Below, in pieces: positions 13,736 through 23,526 of a stretch of DNA of 64,000 nucleotides; the first letter of the stretch is position 1; each line of letters begins with the position of its first letter. Source of the DNA: Diplocarpon mali. Lineage: Eukaryota; Ascomycota; Leotiomycetes; Helotiales; Drepanopezizaceae. The notes beneath the pieces are model-generated. The model made no database searches and was not told the origin of the DNA. It saw only the letters and a program-made list of their open reading frames with translations. The stretch spans positions 62,633-126,632 of the forward strand of contig JAENRP010000034.1 in assembly GCA_024741835.1 (NCBI GenBank). The letters are read 5' to 3'. The position numbers and the translations under genes were made by a program.

Positions 13736-14464
13736 ATGAACAACAATAACACCAACAAAAACAACCAGCACCACCCCACCATGGAACCACCCTCTACCCA
13801 AACCACCCCCGCGGCTCCCCGCACCCAGGTGCTGCGCAGCGCCGTCGTGATCCTCAGCTTCCTCCTCTTCGTCGGCACCGTCGCCCTCTTCACCTTCCTC
13901 GCGCTCGACATCCTCACCATCCCCTACCTCACGCCCGTCGCGCACTTCCTCGCGCTGCTGGTCTCGCCCTTTGTCCCGCTCTTCTTCCCGGCCTTCGTCG
14001 GCGTCTTCCTCAAGGTCCTCGCCCGGCCGCGCTCCTCCTGGCCCAAGCGAACCACCTGGCTGCTCATCACCGGCTCGTGGGTGTTCCAGCACCTGCAGCG
14101 CGCCGTCGTGGACGCCTTCACCCTCTGGGGCGGCGGCGACGTGTGCGGCCTGCGGGAGTGCCGGGGGGAGTGGGCAGAGTGGGCGCTGGTGCTGGTGGTG
14201 GTGTGCGCGCACTGTGCCGGCCTGCGGTGGGATGCCGGCTACGTGGACCGGTGGCTTGATCGCTTGATCGCGCAGGAGGCGGAGAAGAGGGCCAAGGAGG
14301 CCGAGGAGAAGATTGCAAGGGGGGAGGTGCCCGCGGACCTGGATCTGGAGAAGGCGGACTTTGAAGGGCTCGTTGGCGCCGACGGGGAGAAGAGGGCCTG
14401 GATTGAACGGGGTCTGGAGGAGATCTTGGTAGCAGAGGTTCTTGTGGAGGCTGAGAGGGTCTAG
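13736..14464 (+). CDS. Hypothetical integral membrane protein
   Basis: Single exon, 242 aa. The ATG at 13736 was chosen because the upstream part of the same open frame crosses the N gap and is low-complexity. The N-terminus is Asn/Gln/Pro-rich (1-35) and probably cytosolic or disordered. Hydrophobic segments follow at about 38-62 (VVILSFLLFVGTVALFTFLA), 69-98 and 103-120, with another near 150-165. The C-terminal 65 residues are charged and helical (EAEKRAKEAEEKIARGE). I do not recognise the family. Codon use is strongly G/C-ending, like the neighbouring genes. It is convergent with the permease gene on the other strand, about 1 kb away. Confidence 0.7.
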   Translation: MNNNNTNKNNQHHPTMEPPSTQTTPAAPRTQVLRSAVVILSFLLFVGTVALFTFLALDILTIPYLTPVAHFLALLVSPFVPLFFPAFVGVFLKVLARPRSSWPKRTTWLLITGSWVFQHLQRAVVDAFTLWGGGDVCGLRECRGEWAEWALVLVVVCAHCAGLRWDAGYVDRWLDRLIAQEAEKRAKEAEEKIARGEVPADLDLEKADFEGLVGADGEKRAWIERGLEEILVAEVLVEAERV

Positions 14465-15463
14465 GTTTGGCTGGTGAGGTATGGGGAGGGGAAACGTGGC
14501 ACGCATACAGACGACTAGATTTCAGCACACGCACACCTTCTCCGCAGGGGAGAGTTTGGCTTGCAGCGACGGCGCACACTTGCTTGTAAACTAGAATGGG
14601 CACCTACCTAGATGTGTTCGAGAGGGATCCGAATGAACACTTGGGTATATCTATCGAGATGCGGGCGATTGCAACCACCGCCCGAGGATCTCATGTCCCG
14701 CCGCAGTCGATCATTTCCCGGTCATGCTCACCAAAACTTCTTTGGGATCTCCGTCCAGTCGTCGACGCCATCAACAAAGAATCAGGAGAGAGGAGTGAGG
14801 GGGGGTGATGAGGAGGGGAGATACGTCGGGGCGGTGGTTTGTGATCTCCCATGACCATGATGGATTCGTGGCTCGCAATGATGTACTGTGCTGAGATGTG
14901 AGACCGAAGGATCCAAGATTCCTTCTCGAGATATTTACAAGCATACTCGCCGGCGGTCCCCCTCCCTGCATCTCCTAGCCTGATGCCTACGGTGTCGTAG
15001 TCGTAGGAGTAGACCTCGGAGTCGATCAACAACACACCCCCTCCACCCCTCTCCACCCCTCCTCTGCCGGCAACAGGTCCGCTCCGCACCTGCTCTGCCA
15101 CTCCCTACCCAGACCAACGTCTACTCTTCTCCTCTCTCTCTCCCTCTCTCTCCCTCTTTCCATTCCCATCACCCGTCACCCGGGTGCGTTGACGCGGCTG
15201 GAGTCGCGTTTCTCAACCGGAAGGGATTCGGGAATGGGCTGGCAGGCTCGTGGGGGTTGGCGGGGTTGGCGGGGTTTCCGAGGTCGAGGAGTGAGCTGGG
15301 GGTACTTGTCTTCCAAATATGAGTGGATAGCCCTGACCTGGAGATAAGCGTTCGGATAGTGGCAGTTGAGAAGAAGAAGATGAAGAAATCGCCAAGTCAA
15401 CCCCTAAGCCCTGCACCTGGAACCACGACGAGAGCCAGGACTACCAAGTCCGGTGAGTGAAGA
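14465..15463. other. Convergent intergenic region
   Basis: Lies between the 3' ends of the membrane-protein gene (+) and the permease gene (-). It contains a CT-rich tract at about 15124-15161. No gene seen. Confidence 0.5.
15124..15161. repeat. CT-rich tract
   Basis: About 38 bp of nearly pure pyrimidine (CT/CCT units) on the + strand. No gene context. Confidence 0.8.
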
Positions 15464-17290
15464 CTACAACCCCTCATCCCACTCTCCGTGGGGAGTACCG
15501 AGGTCTTCCTCCTCGTCCAAGAGCCCACCACTACTCTCTCCGTCCAGGTTTTCCCTCGTCTTCGGGCCCGTGTACGTCCTCCTCGCGCCCGCCCACCACC
15601 ACCCCAGGCTAAAGCACGCGATGCATGCCGCGACCGCAACGGCGTAGTTCATGTTCGCCGCGGTGACCGGCCTCGTGGTGGGGAACAGCAAGACGGCGCT
15701 GATGAAGAATACCCACGCCACGCTCACGAGGTTCACCGGTCTCTGCCAGCGGCCCAGCGTGTACGGGCCCGGGATGAAGGGGACGCGCGAGGCGAAGAGG
15801 TTGCGGGCGAGGATGACGATGGCGTAGGAGAGGTCGAGAGCCGGGGCGGTGACGTTGAAGATGGCGACGATGGTGGCGGTGCTGCCGACGCCGATCAGGT
15901 TCAGCAGGCTGGAGGCGCAGACGACGAGCCAGACGGCGTTGAGGGGGGTACGGGTGCGGGGGTTGATGCAGGCGAAGAAGCTGGAGAAGGGGAGGGCACC
16001 GTCGCGGGAGAATGCGTAGGCCACTTGTGGAGAGCGTGTTAGCTGTGCTCGTAGCAAGGGGGGAAGCGATGGGTACACCGAAAGGGGCGAGGGCGCGAGG
16101 GAAGACGTACTGCGTGCGTCTGCCAGCATGGCCGAGCAGCCGGTGAAGAACTGCACCAGGACGACGAAGAACCACATCGCAGTCCCGCCCGTCTGGCCGC
16201 CAGCATTGAGGAAGATCTGGGCGGCTGGAAGCCCCGTTGGGGTGCCGAGCATCTCGTCGAGATCCGGGATGCAGAAGCAGAAAGTGATGGTCAACATCCA
16301 GCCCACGATGCCAGAGATTGCGACAGCATGGCGGATCGCGGTCGGACCACGAGCAGCAGCGTCGAGCGTCTCCTCGGCCAAGTGGGATGTGCCGTCGTAG
16401 TCGGTCATGGTCCATGCCACGGACAGGAAGCTGAGGAGAAACGAGAAGCCTGCCCCCCAGCCTGAGCCGTTCGTGAAGTGGCCGAAGACCCAGGCGAAGG
16501 ATTGCTTGTTGGGCGTGAGGATCAGCAGGGCGATGCAGATAGCTGTCGAGGCCAGGATGTTGACAGGTGCGAACCAGATGACGATCGAGTGTAGGGCGTG
16601 GGTGGTGAGGGAGCACACGATGCCGAAAATGAGGAGGAGGGCGATGGATAGAAGGACGATTTGAAGCGCGGTTCTGCTGAAGAGTGAGTCCCTGCGTTCT
16701 CGCGTGCTCTTCTTCATGGGAGGCTCACGGGGAGTAGGCGTATGCTTCTCCGTCAAAGGCAGAGTTCATGCTTGCTGCTGCCAAGATCATCTGAGAGACT
16801 GTGTAGGCGACGCTGGCCACTCCAGCTGTCTGACCGAGTAGATTACACCAGCCGATGATCCAGGACCAGATTGCCGCATGCTCGGGCGGTACGACGTTCT
16901 TGGTCACGAAGTACATACCACCTGCTGTTGGGTAGGCAGAGACGAGCTCGGCAACTGTCCAGGTTGTATTTAGCGGAGCCTCAACCAGAGCGACAGGAGA
17001 AGATCTACCGGATGAGGAGATGCACGAAGCCATCAGAGACCCGACGAACCAGGCCCATACTGAAGAAGCCGGTCCTCCCAGACTCAACGGACTGCCAAAG
17101 GTGGCCGGCACCGATCCCAGAACCCCCAGGACGGAGATGGCATAAGACAACGTCGACCATTTCGTGAAGTGGCGAGTCAGATCCTGTGGTGACCTGTAAG
17201 CCGGAGGAGCCTCGATTCTTTGCAGAAACACACCTGAGTGTATCCAATCTGGTTCAACAGTCTCTCATCTTCGTCTCCCAGTGGAGCCAT
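15464..17290 (-). CDS. APC-superfamily permease (GABA/choline/amino-acid transporter type)
   Basis: Five exons on the minus strand: 17290-17234, 17183-17009, 16954-16729, 16676-16111, 16023-15464 (527 aa). Introns are 50, 54, 52 and 87 nt. The joins restore family blocks: IGYTQ/DLTRHFTKWS, CISSS/VAELVSAYPTAGGMYF, and LADAR/MAYAFSRDGALPF. The blocks TAGGMYFVTKNVVPPE, GWCNLLGQTAGVASVAYT and WTMTDYDGTSHLAEE are typical of the fungal Uga4/Hnm1-like branch of the APC superfamily. About 12 membrane helices are expected and length is normal. Role: plasma- or vacuole-membrane uptake of GABA, choline or amino acids; the substrate cannot be read from sequence. The intron 3 acceptor is a tandem CAGCAG, so two isoforms differing by one Arg are possible. 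The ATG directly follows a run of 11 C (coding strand). Confidence 0.88.
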
Positions 17291-17301
17291 GGGGGGGGGG
17301 G
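17291..17301. repeat. G11 homopolymer abutting a start codon
   Basis: Eleven G on the + strand, read as C11 immediately 5' of the permease ATG on the minus strand. It lies in the 5' leader, so length changes would not shift the frame. Confidence 0.9.
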
Positions 17302-18332
17302 CGTACTTGTCTGTCCTCCCTCTCTCAGTCCCGAGACTGGCGAGGCCCAAGGAACAGCCGACTCTCCCTCTATAGACGACAGCATTGTAAGCAACAGCCC
17401 CCGGTATTGCAACAGAGGCCATGGGGAAGAATGATGGACAAGATTATGTACGCACGTATACAGTAGACCTCGTCGTGCCCCTCCGGAGAGCGAATTCTTG
17501 ACGCTCTCCCCCCCGTCAGCTTCGCTACCTCGACCTGGATAGCACGAGCTCGTCAGTTGAAAATCGAGGCCTTCTTTTCCCTTTGCTCTGCCTCTCCCTC
17601 CCGAAGCCTGACGGTGGGAGTCTGGTCTGAGAAGGAAATGGTCGACGCGGGCCCGAGTATGAGAGGTCGGAAGTCGGAGGTCGGGATTGAAGCGCCGTCT
17701 GACTTGTTTGCCGAAGAGCAGTCAAGGGGGAAGAAGAGATACAATGGATGCAGTGCATTGGCCGACGCAGCAAGTGTAGCGGCGTAGTGGTGCACACGTG
17801 ACGTTCTATACTTCCCACGCAGCGCAGGGGGCAGAGAATGGGTTGTGCGGCGTGACTGGGGGCTTTTTGACATGCCGAGATCAGAGCAGATCAGATCAGA
17901 GCAGAGCAGAGCAGAGCAGAGCAGAGCAGAGCAGATGCCACGCCGTGTAAACAGGTTCCCAGAAAGCAGCAGATGTCCTTGGGAGAAAGCCTCCAGTGCT
18001 CTCTGAAGCTCGGGCTCCAACGTTGATCGGTCGCGTTGCAAGCGAATGTTGACAACACACAACCCTGGGCTCACCGCCGTCACGTGTATATCCCCCGACT
18101 AGATCTCACCTGTCAACCATGGGCCCTATAACATGACTCTCGATAGGACACCGTGATGCGTCCCCAGCTCGAACAAGGCACAAAGCGCTGCGAGTACTTT
18201 TCCAGTCGGGTTCACGCCCTACCTACCTGAGGATGTTCCACTGTTCGTGCCTCAGACTGCGATGCCGGCCTTGTCAAATGAAGAACGGTATAATTAGCAG
18301 AGTCTGTTCTTCTGCTTCAAAACAATTTAAAA
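17302..18332. other. Intergenic region, permease promoter side
   Basis: Upstream of the permease (-) and of the tRNA-Pro gene (+). Contains the GCAGA repeat listed separately. No coding region recognised. Confidence 0.45.
17882..17935. repeat. GCAGA tandem repeat
   Basis: About ten pentamers AGAGC/GCAGA, the first few altered to GATCA. Simple-sequence repeat. Confidence 0.95.
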
Positions 18333-18368
18333 GGTGCATTGGTCTAGCGGTATGATTCTCGCTTAGGG

Positions 18369-18386
18369 TACACTCTAATCAATGAT
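18369..18386 (+). other. Canonical tRNA intron (18 nt)
   Basis: Inserted one base 3' of the anticodon, where eukaryotic nuclear tRNA introns lie. Removal gives the 7-base loop TTAGGGT between CTCGC and GCGAG. The boundary can slide by a base because of flanking T. Confidence 0.85.
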
Positions 18387-18408
18387 TGCGAGAGGTCCCC
18401 GGTTCAAT

Positions 18409-18461
18409 GTACGTTCTCGCATCGCTCCCTATCGCTCGGATCTGTACTGATATTATCCCAG
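18409..18461 (+). other. 53-nt GT...AG insertion in the T-loop of tRNA-Pro
   Basis: Starts GTACGT, contains TACTGAT (a CTRAY-type branch site) 11 nt before the end, and ends CCCAG. All three match spliceosomal introns in this window; GTACGT is also the donor of protease intron 1 and permease intron 4. The length matches too (44-111 nt for most introns here). Removal leaves T-loop TTCAATC, a standard 7-base loop, between CCCGG and CCGGG. It interrupts the end of the B-box (GGTTCAAT then GTA instead of a CC ending). Intron nature is inferred; an inactive insertion is the alternative. Confidence 0.7.
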
Positions 18462-18503
18462 CCCGGGATGCGCCCAGGATAAGTTATAAACTATGATTAC
18501 CAC

Positions 18504-18514
18504 TTTTGTTTTTT
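18504..18514 (+). terminator. Possible Pol III terminator (T4 and T6 runs)
   Basis: TTTT at 18504-18507 and TTTTTT at 18509-18514, 29-39 bp after the tRNA 3' end. These are the first T4 or longer runs downstream of the mature tRNA. Confidence 0.5.
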
Positions 18515-20598
18515 AGACTTTCTGGAAACTGTATCGGAACGCACCCGATGATATTCCTCATCAAATTCCGTTATCGTTGCATCTTTTTCTGGTTCATGGT
18601 TGGAGCTAAGAGCGGTTTGCTAAGGCCGAGAGTCCTATGTCCGGCTCGCTTGTTCTTAGCCCTAAGTACCAGAGCAGTGACTCTTGCGGTGATTAATCAT
18701 CCAGCGGCTAGGTTGAATTATGAATGTATGGCTCTTGTCTTCCATCTTGATCTACGAAGGTTCCAATTTCATTTCGTTCTATTCAAGTGTTGTCATCCTT
18801 TACCTTGTTAACAATTATTGTCGCTGCTTTTACACGGCATACTTTCACTGCGATTTTGCAAAACCAATGCGTCGTGTCTCATCTCAAGTCCGTACTTACT
18901 ACTACACCGGCTGTATTCTATCAAGTCTGTTCAGACAAACGCCAGGGTAGTGCCCAATCCCGCGTTCTATTTTAAATCCAAGTCCCATGCCCTGGCCATT
19001 ATCATTTCTTCTCTACCTTCGCGGCATGCGACCCGTGATGGCGTAGTCACAACGCCCCTCTTATACAACTGCAGAACTGGTTCTCGGTTTCTTCTCACGC
19101 GAGCCGGCAGCCGCGAGCTTAACCTCTGGGTGTATGCTGCGCGGAATCGATGGTGTGATCTCGTGGGCTGGTCTAGGTCACCAACTGACTAGTGGTATCG
19201 CAATGCCAGCCTTCCATGGCAACGCTTTGCTATCGCCTTTGCCTTGGAAGCACTATGTCTCTGTGCTTGTGTCTAGGAGTTGGGCGCTGCGTTTTTCGAA
19301 AATTTAACTTGGGTGCTGATACCCTATCCAAACATGACCTCAGCTTCCTGTATATAGTTTTCTTCTTTCTGAGACAAATCAGTGACTAGGGCCACTGGTT
19401 GACAGAACAGAAGCCGAAGCATCGAGCGCCTGGATCTTCTATCCAAGCAACACACCGAGTCACTATACAAGACTCTATTGACCAACGGTTTAAACTAAAA
19501 ACAACCCGATTCTGGGTCGTCCATGGTAAAGTCCTAAACACAACTCCCAATTTATTATCACTCATCAACACCAGAAGCATATGCCCTCTTTTATTGCTCA
19601 TTTGAGTTTTGATATCATTCCTAAAGAATCTACCTTCTCCCGGCAAGATGACATGGACAGCATCGTCGCACTTCTTGCCATCCCTGTTCGTAAAACCACA
19701 TAGCGGGGACTCGCGAACCAGAACACGGCCATTTGAGCATATTCTCGGGGCAGCCGGGATGCACTCGTGCGGAGCGGTGTCTCTGAGGCTCCAGTGGGGA
19801 GCTTGGTAAGTAATGGCAATCCGGTGGCATGTAATATGATCAAGCGTCGACTTTGAGAATCGTGCCATCCAGGAAGTGGTTGATGGTCGAGCATAGGCGT
19901 GTACTATCTCGCGCGCTTGAGGAAGCTTGGTTCTGAGGTTCGAGGTGTGGCCTAGCTGGCGTTCTCCAGAGGATGGAGCGTGTTCGCTTTGCACTCTGCG
20001 CAGGTAGCAGCACAATATTGCCGTTGGAATTGTGTTCGAGGATTACGAGCCCGGGTCTGGAACTGACAGCTAGACGACAAAGGAGAAGCCCAATAGAGGG
20101 AAACGGCTATTCTTGGCTATGCAGAGATATCCGGTGCGAGGGGGGTGATGCACAAAGCTTAGGGACTGAGCACACGCACGCGCAGTCTTAAATTCTCAGC
20201 GTGCATTACCAGCGCAAAGCAGCGAATACAGGCGACTACAGCAAGATGTGGCATGAGATGATAGGAAAGAAAGTGATTCAAGGGAGCTGGGCTCACTGAC
20301 TGAACCATGGATTTGGATCCTCTCACTCAACTTGGCTACTTGGGGATGGGAGTCCGGCAGTCTGGAAGAGGATCATGGTGGAGAGAATTGTATCTCTGTT
20401 GCTGCCAGCCTCAACATGCATCTACTATATGGTTACGAAATTGAGATATACCGAACTCCAAGCGCCATACTAGAAACATGAACCCATAAACCCTGCGCTT
20501 TCCCCCAGTCGCACCCAAATTGCCTGGATCGATGTCCCTCTACTCGGTGCCTTTCACGAAGCGCCTTCTTTAGCTTCGTATGCATCACGCTCCCAAAA
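18515..20598. other. Gene-poor stretch
   Basis: Moderately AT-rich. The longest open frame (minus strand, 19386-20015) lacks an upstream ATG and any recognised motif; see rejected items. Nothing else supported. Confidence 0.4.
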
Positions 20599-21444
20599 CT
20601 ACACCTCCTCTCCCTCACTAACAACTCTTACCGATCCTCCTGTCCCTTTCTCCTTGACCTCCCTCCTCACAGCCTTCCTCCGCTCCACCTCTCCCACAAG
20701 CCCCTTGAAGTAAACCTCGGCCTGCACCGTAGCACTGTACGCCACGGGCGTCCAACTCCACACATTCCTCCTCTCGCTATCGGCACCCGCAGCAAGCAGT
20801 GTCCTCAACACCAACAAATGCCCATTACTGCTCGCGAAATGGAGCGCCGTGTTACCATCCAGGTCCGCCCCTTCCAACAGGGCCTCCGGTCCGGACGGGG
20901 AGAACGTGAGCAGGATCTGTACGACGGTATCGTGACCCTCTTTGCTTGCCAGCATCAGCGCGTCTCGACCCCTGCTATCCCCGCGCTTGATACAGCCCGG
21001 ACATGCGGCGCATAGCAGATGCACGATCTCCGTGTGGCCGTTCGCGGAGGCGAGATGGAGCGGGGTTTGGTACTCTTCGTTGAGGGGGAGGGAGGAGAGC
21101 GCAGGGAGGTCCTTGGGGTTGGTGGTGGGCGGTGTGTTGGCGGGGCGGTAGAGAGAAAGGAGGAGTGAAACGATGCTGGTGTGGCCGAGAGAGGAGGCGA
21201 GATGTAGGTTGGTATTTGAGAGGCCGGTGGGTGTCGAGTCGGGGTTTTGGAGGAGTGAGGGGTGAGTTTTTAGAATGCGCCGGACGAGGAGGGTGTCGGC
21301 GGAGTGGATTGCGCGACGAAGGCGGAGGGAGGGGTCGATCCTGTGGTGTTGTTAGAAGAGTAGAGAGACGTTGGAGCGGGCTGGAAGCTGAGCGGGGAGA
21401 TATTGGATTCATCGGGGTTAGAAGATGTTAAAGTGAGCTTACAT
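20599..21444 (-). CDS. Ankyrin-repeat protein
   Basis: Main exon 21340-20599 on the minus strand, preceded by a 102-nt intron (21442-21341; GTAAGC donor, CACAG acceptor). The 2-nt AT at 21444-21443 completes the start codon, giving 247 aa beginning MIDPSLRLRRAIHSADTLLV. Ankyrin units follow in order: about 30-62 (TNLHLASSLGHTSIVSLLL), 78-111 (YQTPLHLASANGHTEIVHLL), 114-146 (GRDALMLASKEGHDTVVQIL) and 150-182 (GNTALHFASSNGHLLVLRTLLAAGAD). A conserved tail, WSWTPVAYSATVQAEVYFKGL, then runs to the charged C-terminus. I know this layout from small fungal ankyrin proteins of unknown function. Role: protein-protein scaffold, partner unknown. The main uncertainty is the 5' end: no other in-frame ATG exists before the second repeat, so the split ATG is the best start. 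An additional upstream exon with another start remains possible. Confidence 0.75.
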
Positions 21445-22375
21445 CGTGCAAGCATATCTTTCGCTACCTAGTCGCTCGACAGCGCGATCTATGCAGATCC
21501 AGTCCCTCGAGTGCAGAAATCAGCAAAGGTTATGCCGTCGCTAGATTGGGCTCGAATGAAGCTCGAGCAAGTGTTTCGTAGCCTTGCAGCCTTACCGTAA
21601 ATCCTCGCTTCAGGCCGCTAGGTCAAGTAAACACACGAGCCCCCAACGGTCCCTGTATCTATGCCCCCGGTCTCGCGGATCTGCTATACCGCTTAAACAC
21701 GTGCTTTTGACGCTCGAGCAAGAATATGCTACTTGTACTAAGTAGTCGAGTAAAAACGAATTAGTGCGGATTGGGGGACTGGCCAGCACAAAACTAGTCC
21801 GCACGGCCACGGCTGCTTCCTAGAATTGAGATATAATACCCGCTCCGCTGCATATCTTTAGCTAAAGACTGCTTCTATCATCCAGTAAGTGTTTAGGCTT
21901 TTGAGCTTTAATTTATATAAAACCTACAGTAAGAAGCACAAAGCAGTACGATTTATGTTACCCACAAGACACATTGTAGAGTTCGGGTCGTAGATCTACG
22001 CTGCAGTCATCTTTTGCCAGCCTATTGATGTCGACGAGTATCTTCCGCATTGTAATTTAGATTCTATTTCGCTAAAGCTTGGCTAGTCTAGTTCTCCTAT
22101 CTAACAATATTTTCTTGCTATCGGTGTAAATGCTACGCTTTCAAATCTGAGACCGACATCTTCAATTCCGAATCGGGTATGGGACTCCTTGCTCCATGTC
22201 ACCTTGTGGACAAATTGAAACTACTGGCAGCTAGATATGTACTCAATAATGCAATATCCAAAGAGATGTATAATCGATCTTGACTTTCGAAGATTCTTCA
22301 TCAATTCAAAAGTCTCGCATGCCCAGAGCTCGCTTTGGTATTGCCTAAGCTGCTTGCCGTTGACGTCGGCTTATA
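21445..22375. other. Intergenic region
   Basis: Becomes AT-rich beyond about 21.8 kb. No coding region recognised. It could hold the 5' leader of the ankyrin gene. Confidence 0.4.
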
Positions 22376-23231
22376 TCAATACACAGTGACATTCGCAGAG
22401 CCACCTACAACAAATTTGGTACAATCATCAGCCGCACCACGCTGAGCAACCGGCATAAGAACAGGCTGGTGGTTGGCAGCCGCAACCACAGTGCAAACGC
22501 GGTAATTGCCAGCCGGAAGACCACCAGTGACTGTCGCCTTCAAAAGGCCTTTCCCGTTACCCGCATCGTTGATACCCTTGAAGAATGCGAACTTCGTTGC
22601 ATCGAGTGGCTCCTTGGGGTTCAGGCTGCTACCGAGGTCTTGGACGGTGACGTGGACGTGTCCCACAACTTTGCCTCCTTTAAGCTCTTGTGGCGCCGCG
22701 TAGTATGTATTGTTTGGGTTGGTAAAAACTCCAGTCACTAAGTTGGCGACATGGACTGTTATATTGAAGTCGGTGTCGGGCCGGATAGGTTTTCCGTTGG
22801 TCTCGGGGAAGATGATGATGGCGGATACCATCTTACTCTTAGCAGGAAGATCTCCCATTGCTATGCTGGTTAGCCTGTGGGACCTGGTGGGAGGTAGAGG
22901 GCTCAGAGGAGGACTTACGGATACCGTTACACGATCCTCCTACCACTTGGACACCGTTAGTCACTGTCTTTCCAGAGCATATATTGATGAAGTTATTCTT
23001 AGATGTCTGGGATGCTGATTGTCCAGCCTTCAGAACTCCATTGACACTCCCATCTTGCTGTGACCCAGTCTGAGTTAGGTTGGCCAAGAGCGTTAATCCG
23101 TCTACAGTCTCAGTGGCTGTGCCATTCTGACCACAGTCCTGCCCATAGTGGCCATCTGGGTTCTGGCTATAGGTTTCGGCAGAGATAATGGATGTGAGCG
23201 CTACGGCGCTGATAAGTTGCGTAATGCGCAT
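22376..23231 (-). CDS. Conserved secreted fungal protein, function unknown
   Basis: Two exons on the minus strand: 23231-22919 and 22860-22376 (265 aa), with a 58-nt intron (GTAAGT ... TAG). The join restores CNGI/PMGDLPAK. A signal peptide spans residues 1 to about 19 (MRITQLISAVALTSIISAE). The mature part has Cys in GQDCGQNG, NICSGKT and GSCNGIP, then a beta-rich domain: SAIIIFPETNG, DFNITVHVANLVTGVFTNP, GGKVVGHVHVTVQDLG, FAFFKGINDAGNGKG and LPAGNYRVCTVV. Near the C-terminus are ANHQPVLMPVAQRGAADDCTKF. I recognise this as a family widespread in asco- and basidiomycetes, without assigned function and often misnamed ribosomal protein S17 in databases (recalled, not checked). Extracellular location is inferred from the signal peptide. 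Confidence 0.85.
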
Positions 23232-23418
23232 TATGGTAAAATCTCAAGGGGGTAGGCAAAAGATTAAAGGTATGCAGAGAATTGATAGATATCGTCTGTC
23301 GAGGTGAGAAAGTGGGATATTAGATTCACGATCAACGTAATCTGCTTGACCAACAAGATGAAGATGAAAGATAGGTAATTGGTAATTGGAGTAGAGTCTT
23401 CTAGCTATTTAATCATTC

Positions 23419-23526
23419 TGTCGCAGGCAAAATAAACAGCATATTAACGTCGATTCCAGCAATGATTTTCAGTGGTTTTGCAAGGCTTGAATATACTTTC
23501 GTATGGTGTTTATTACGCCTGCGACA
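23419..23526. mobile_element. 108-bp MITE-like element with terminal inverted repeats
   Basis: The left end TGTCGCAGGC (23419-23428) and right end GCCTGCGACA (23517-23526) are exact inverted copies. The similarity continues inward with few mismatches (AATAAACA and CATA blocks), about 25 bp in all. No coding capacity. I see no convincing target-site duplication, so the transposon superfamily is unknown. Confidence 0.6.

Larger units (their letters stand above)
18333..18475 (+). tRNA. tRNA-Pro (AGG) with two interruptions
   Basis: The 5' half is a clear fungal tRNA-Pro: acceptor GGTGCAT (18333-18339), A-box TGGTCTAGCGG, D-arm, and anticodon stem CTCGC/GCGAG around loop TTAGGG...T. The anticodon AGG is at 18365-18367. 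An 18-nt intron (18369-18386) sits at the normal place, between positions 37 and 38. The variable loop AGGTC and T-stem CCCGG follow, then T-loop TTCAAT, where the gene is interrupted at 18409-18461. After that come C, T-stem CCGGG (18463-18467), acceptor ATGCGCC (18468-18474) and discriminator C. The acceptor pairs at all 7 positions with one G-U, and the T-stem pairs perfectly. So the distant 3' piece belongs to this tRNA. T runs at 18504-18514 could end a Pol III transcript. Whether the gene is functional is open. Confidence 0.85.

Noticed and set aside
13706..14603. Long minus-strand and alternate-frame ORFs over the membrane-protein gene
   Set aside because: Shadows of the GC-rich third codon positions of the + strand gene; Pro/Arg- or Glu/Gly-rich with no motif.
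15488..16616. Other long frames over the permease gene
   Set aside because: Shadows; the minus-strand exons explain the region with known permease motifs.
19386..20015. Long open frame on the minus strand (about 209 codons)
   Set aside because: Starts with TTG, has no recognised motif and no supporting splice or start context; internal ATG possible but no evidence for a gene.
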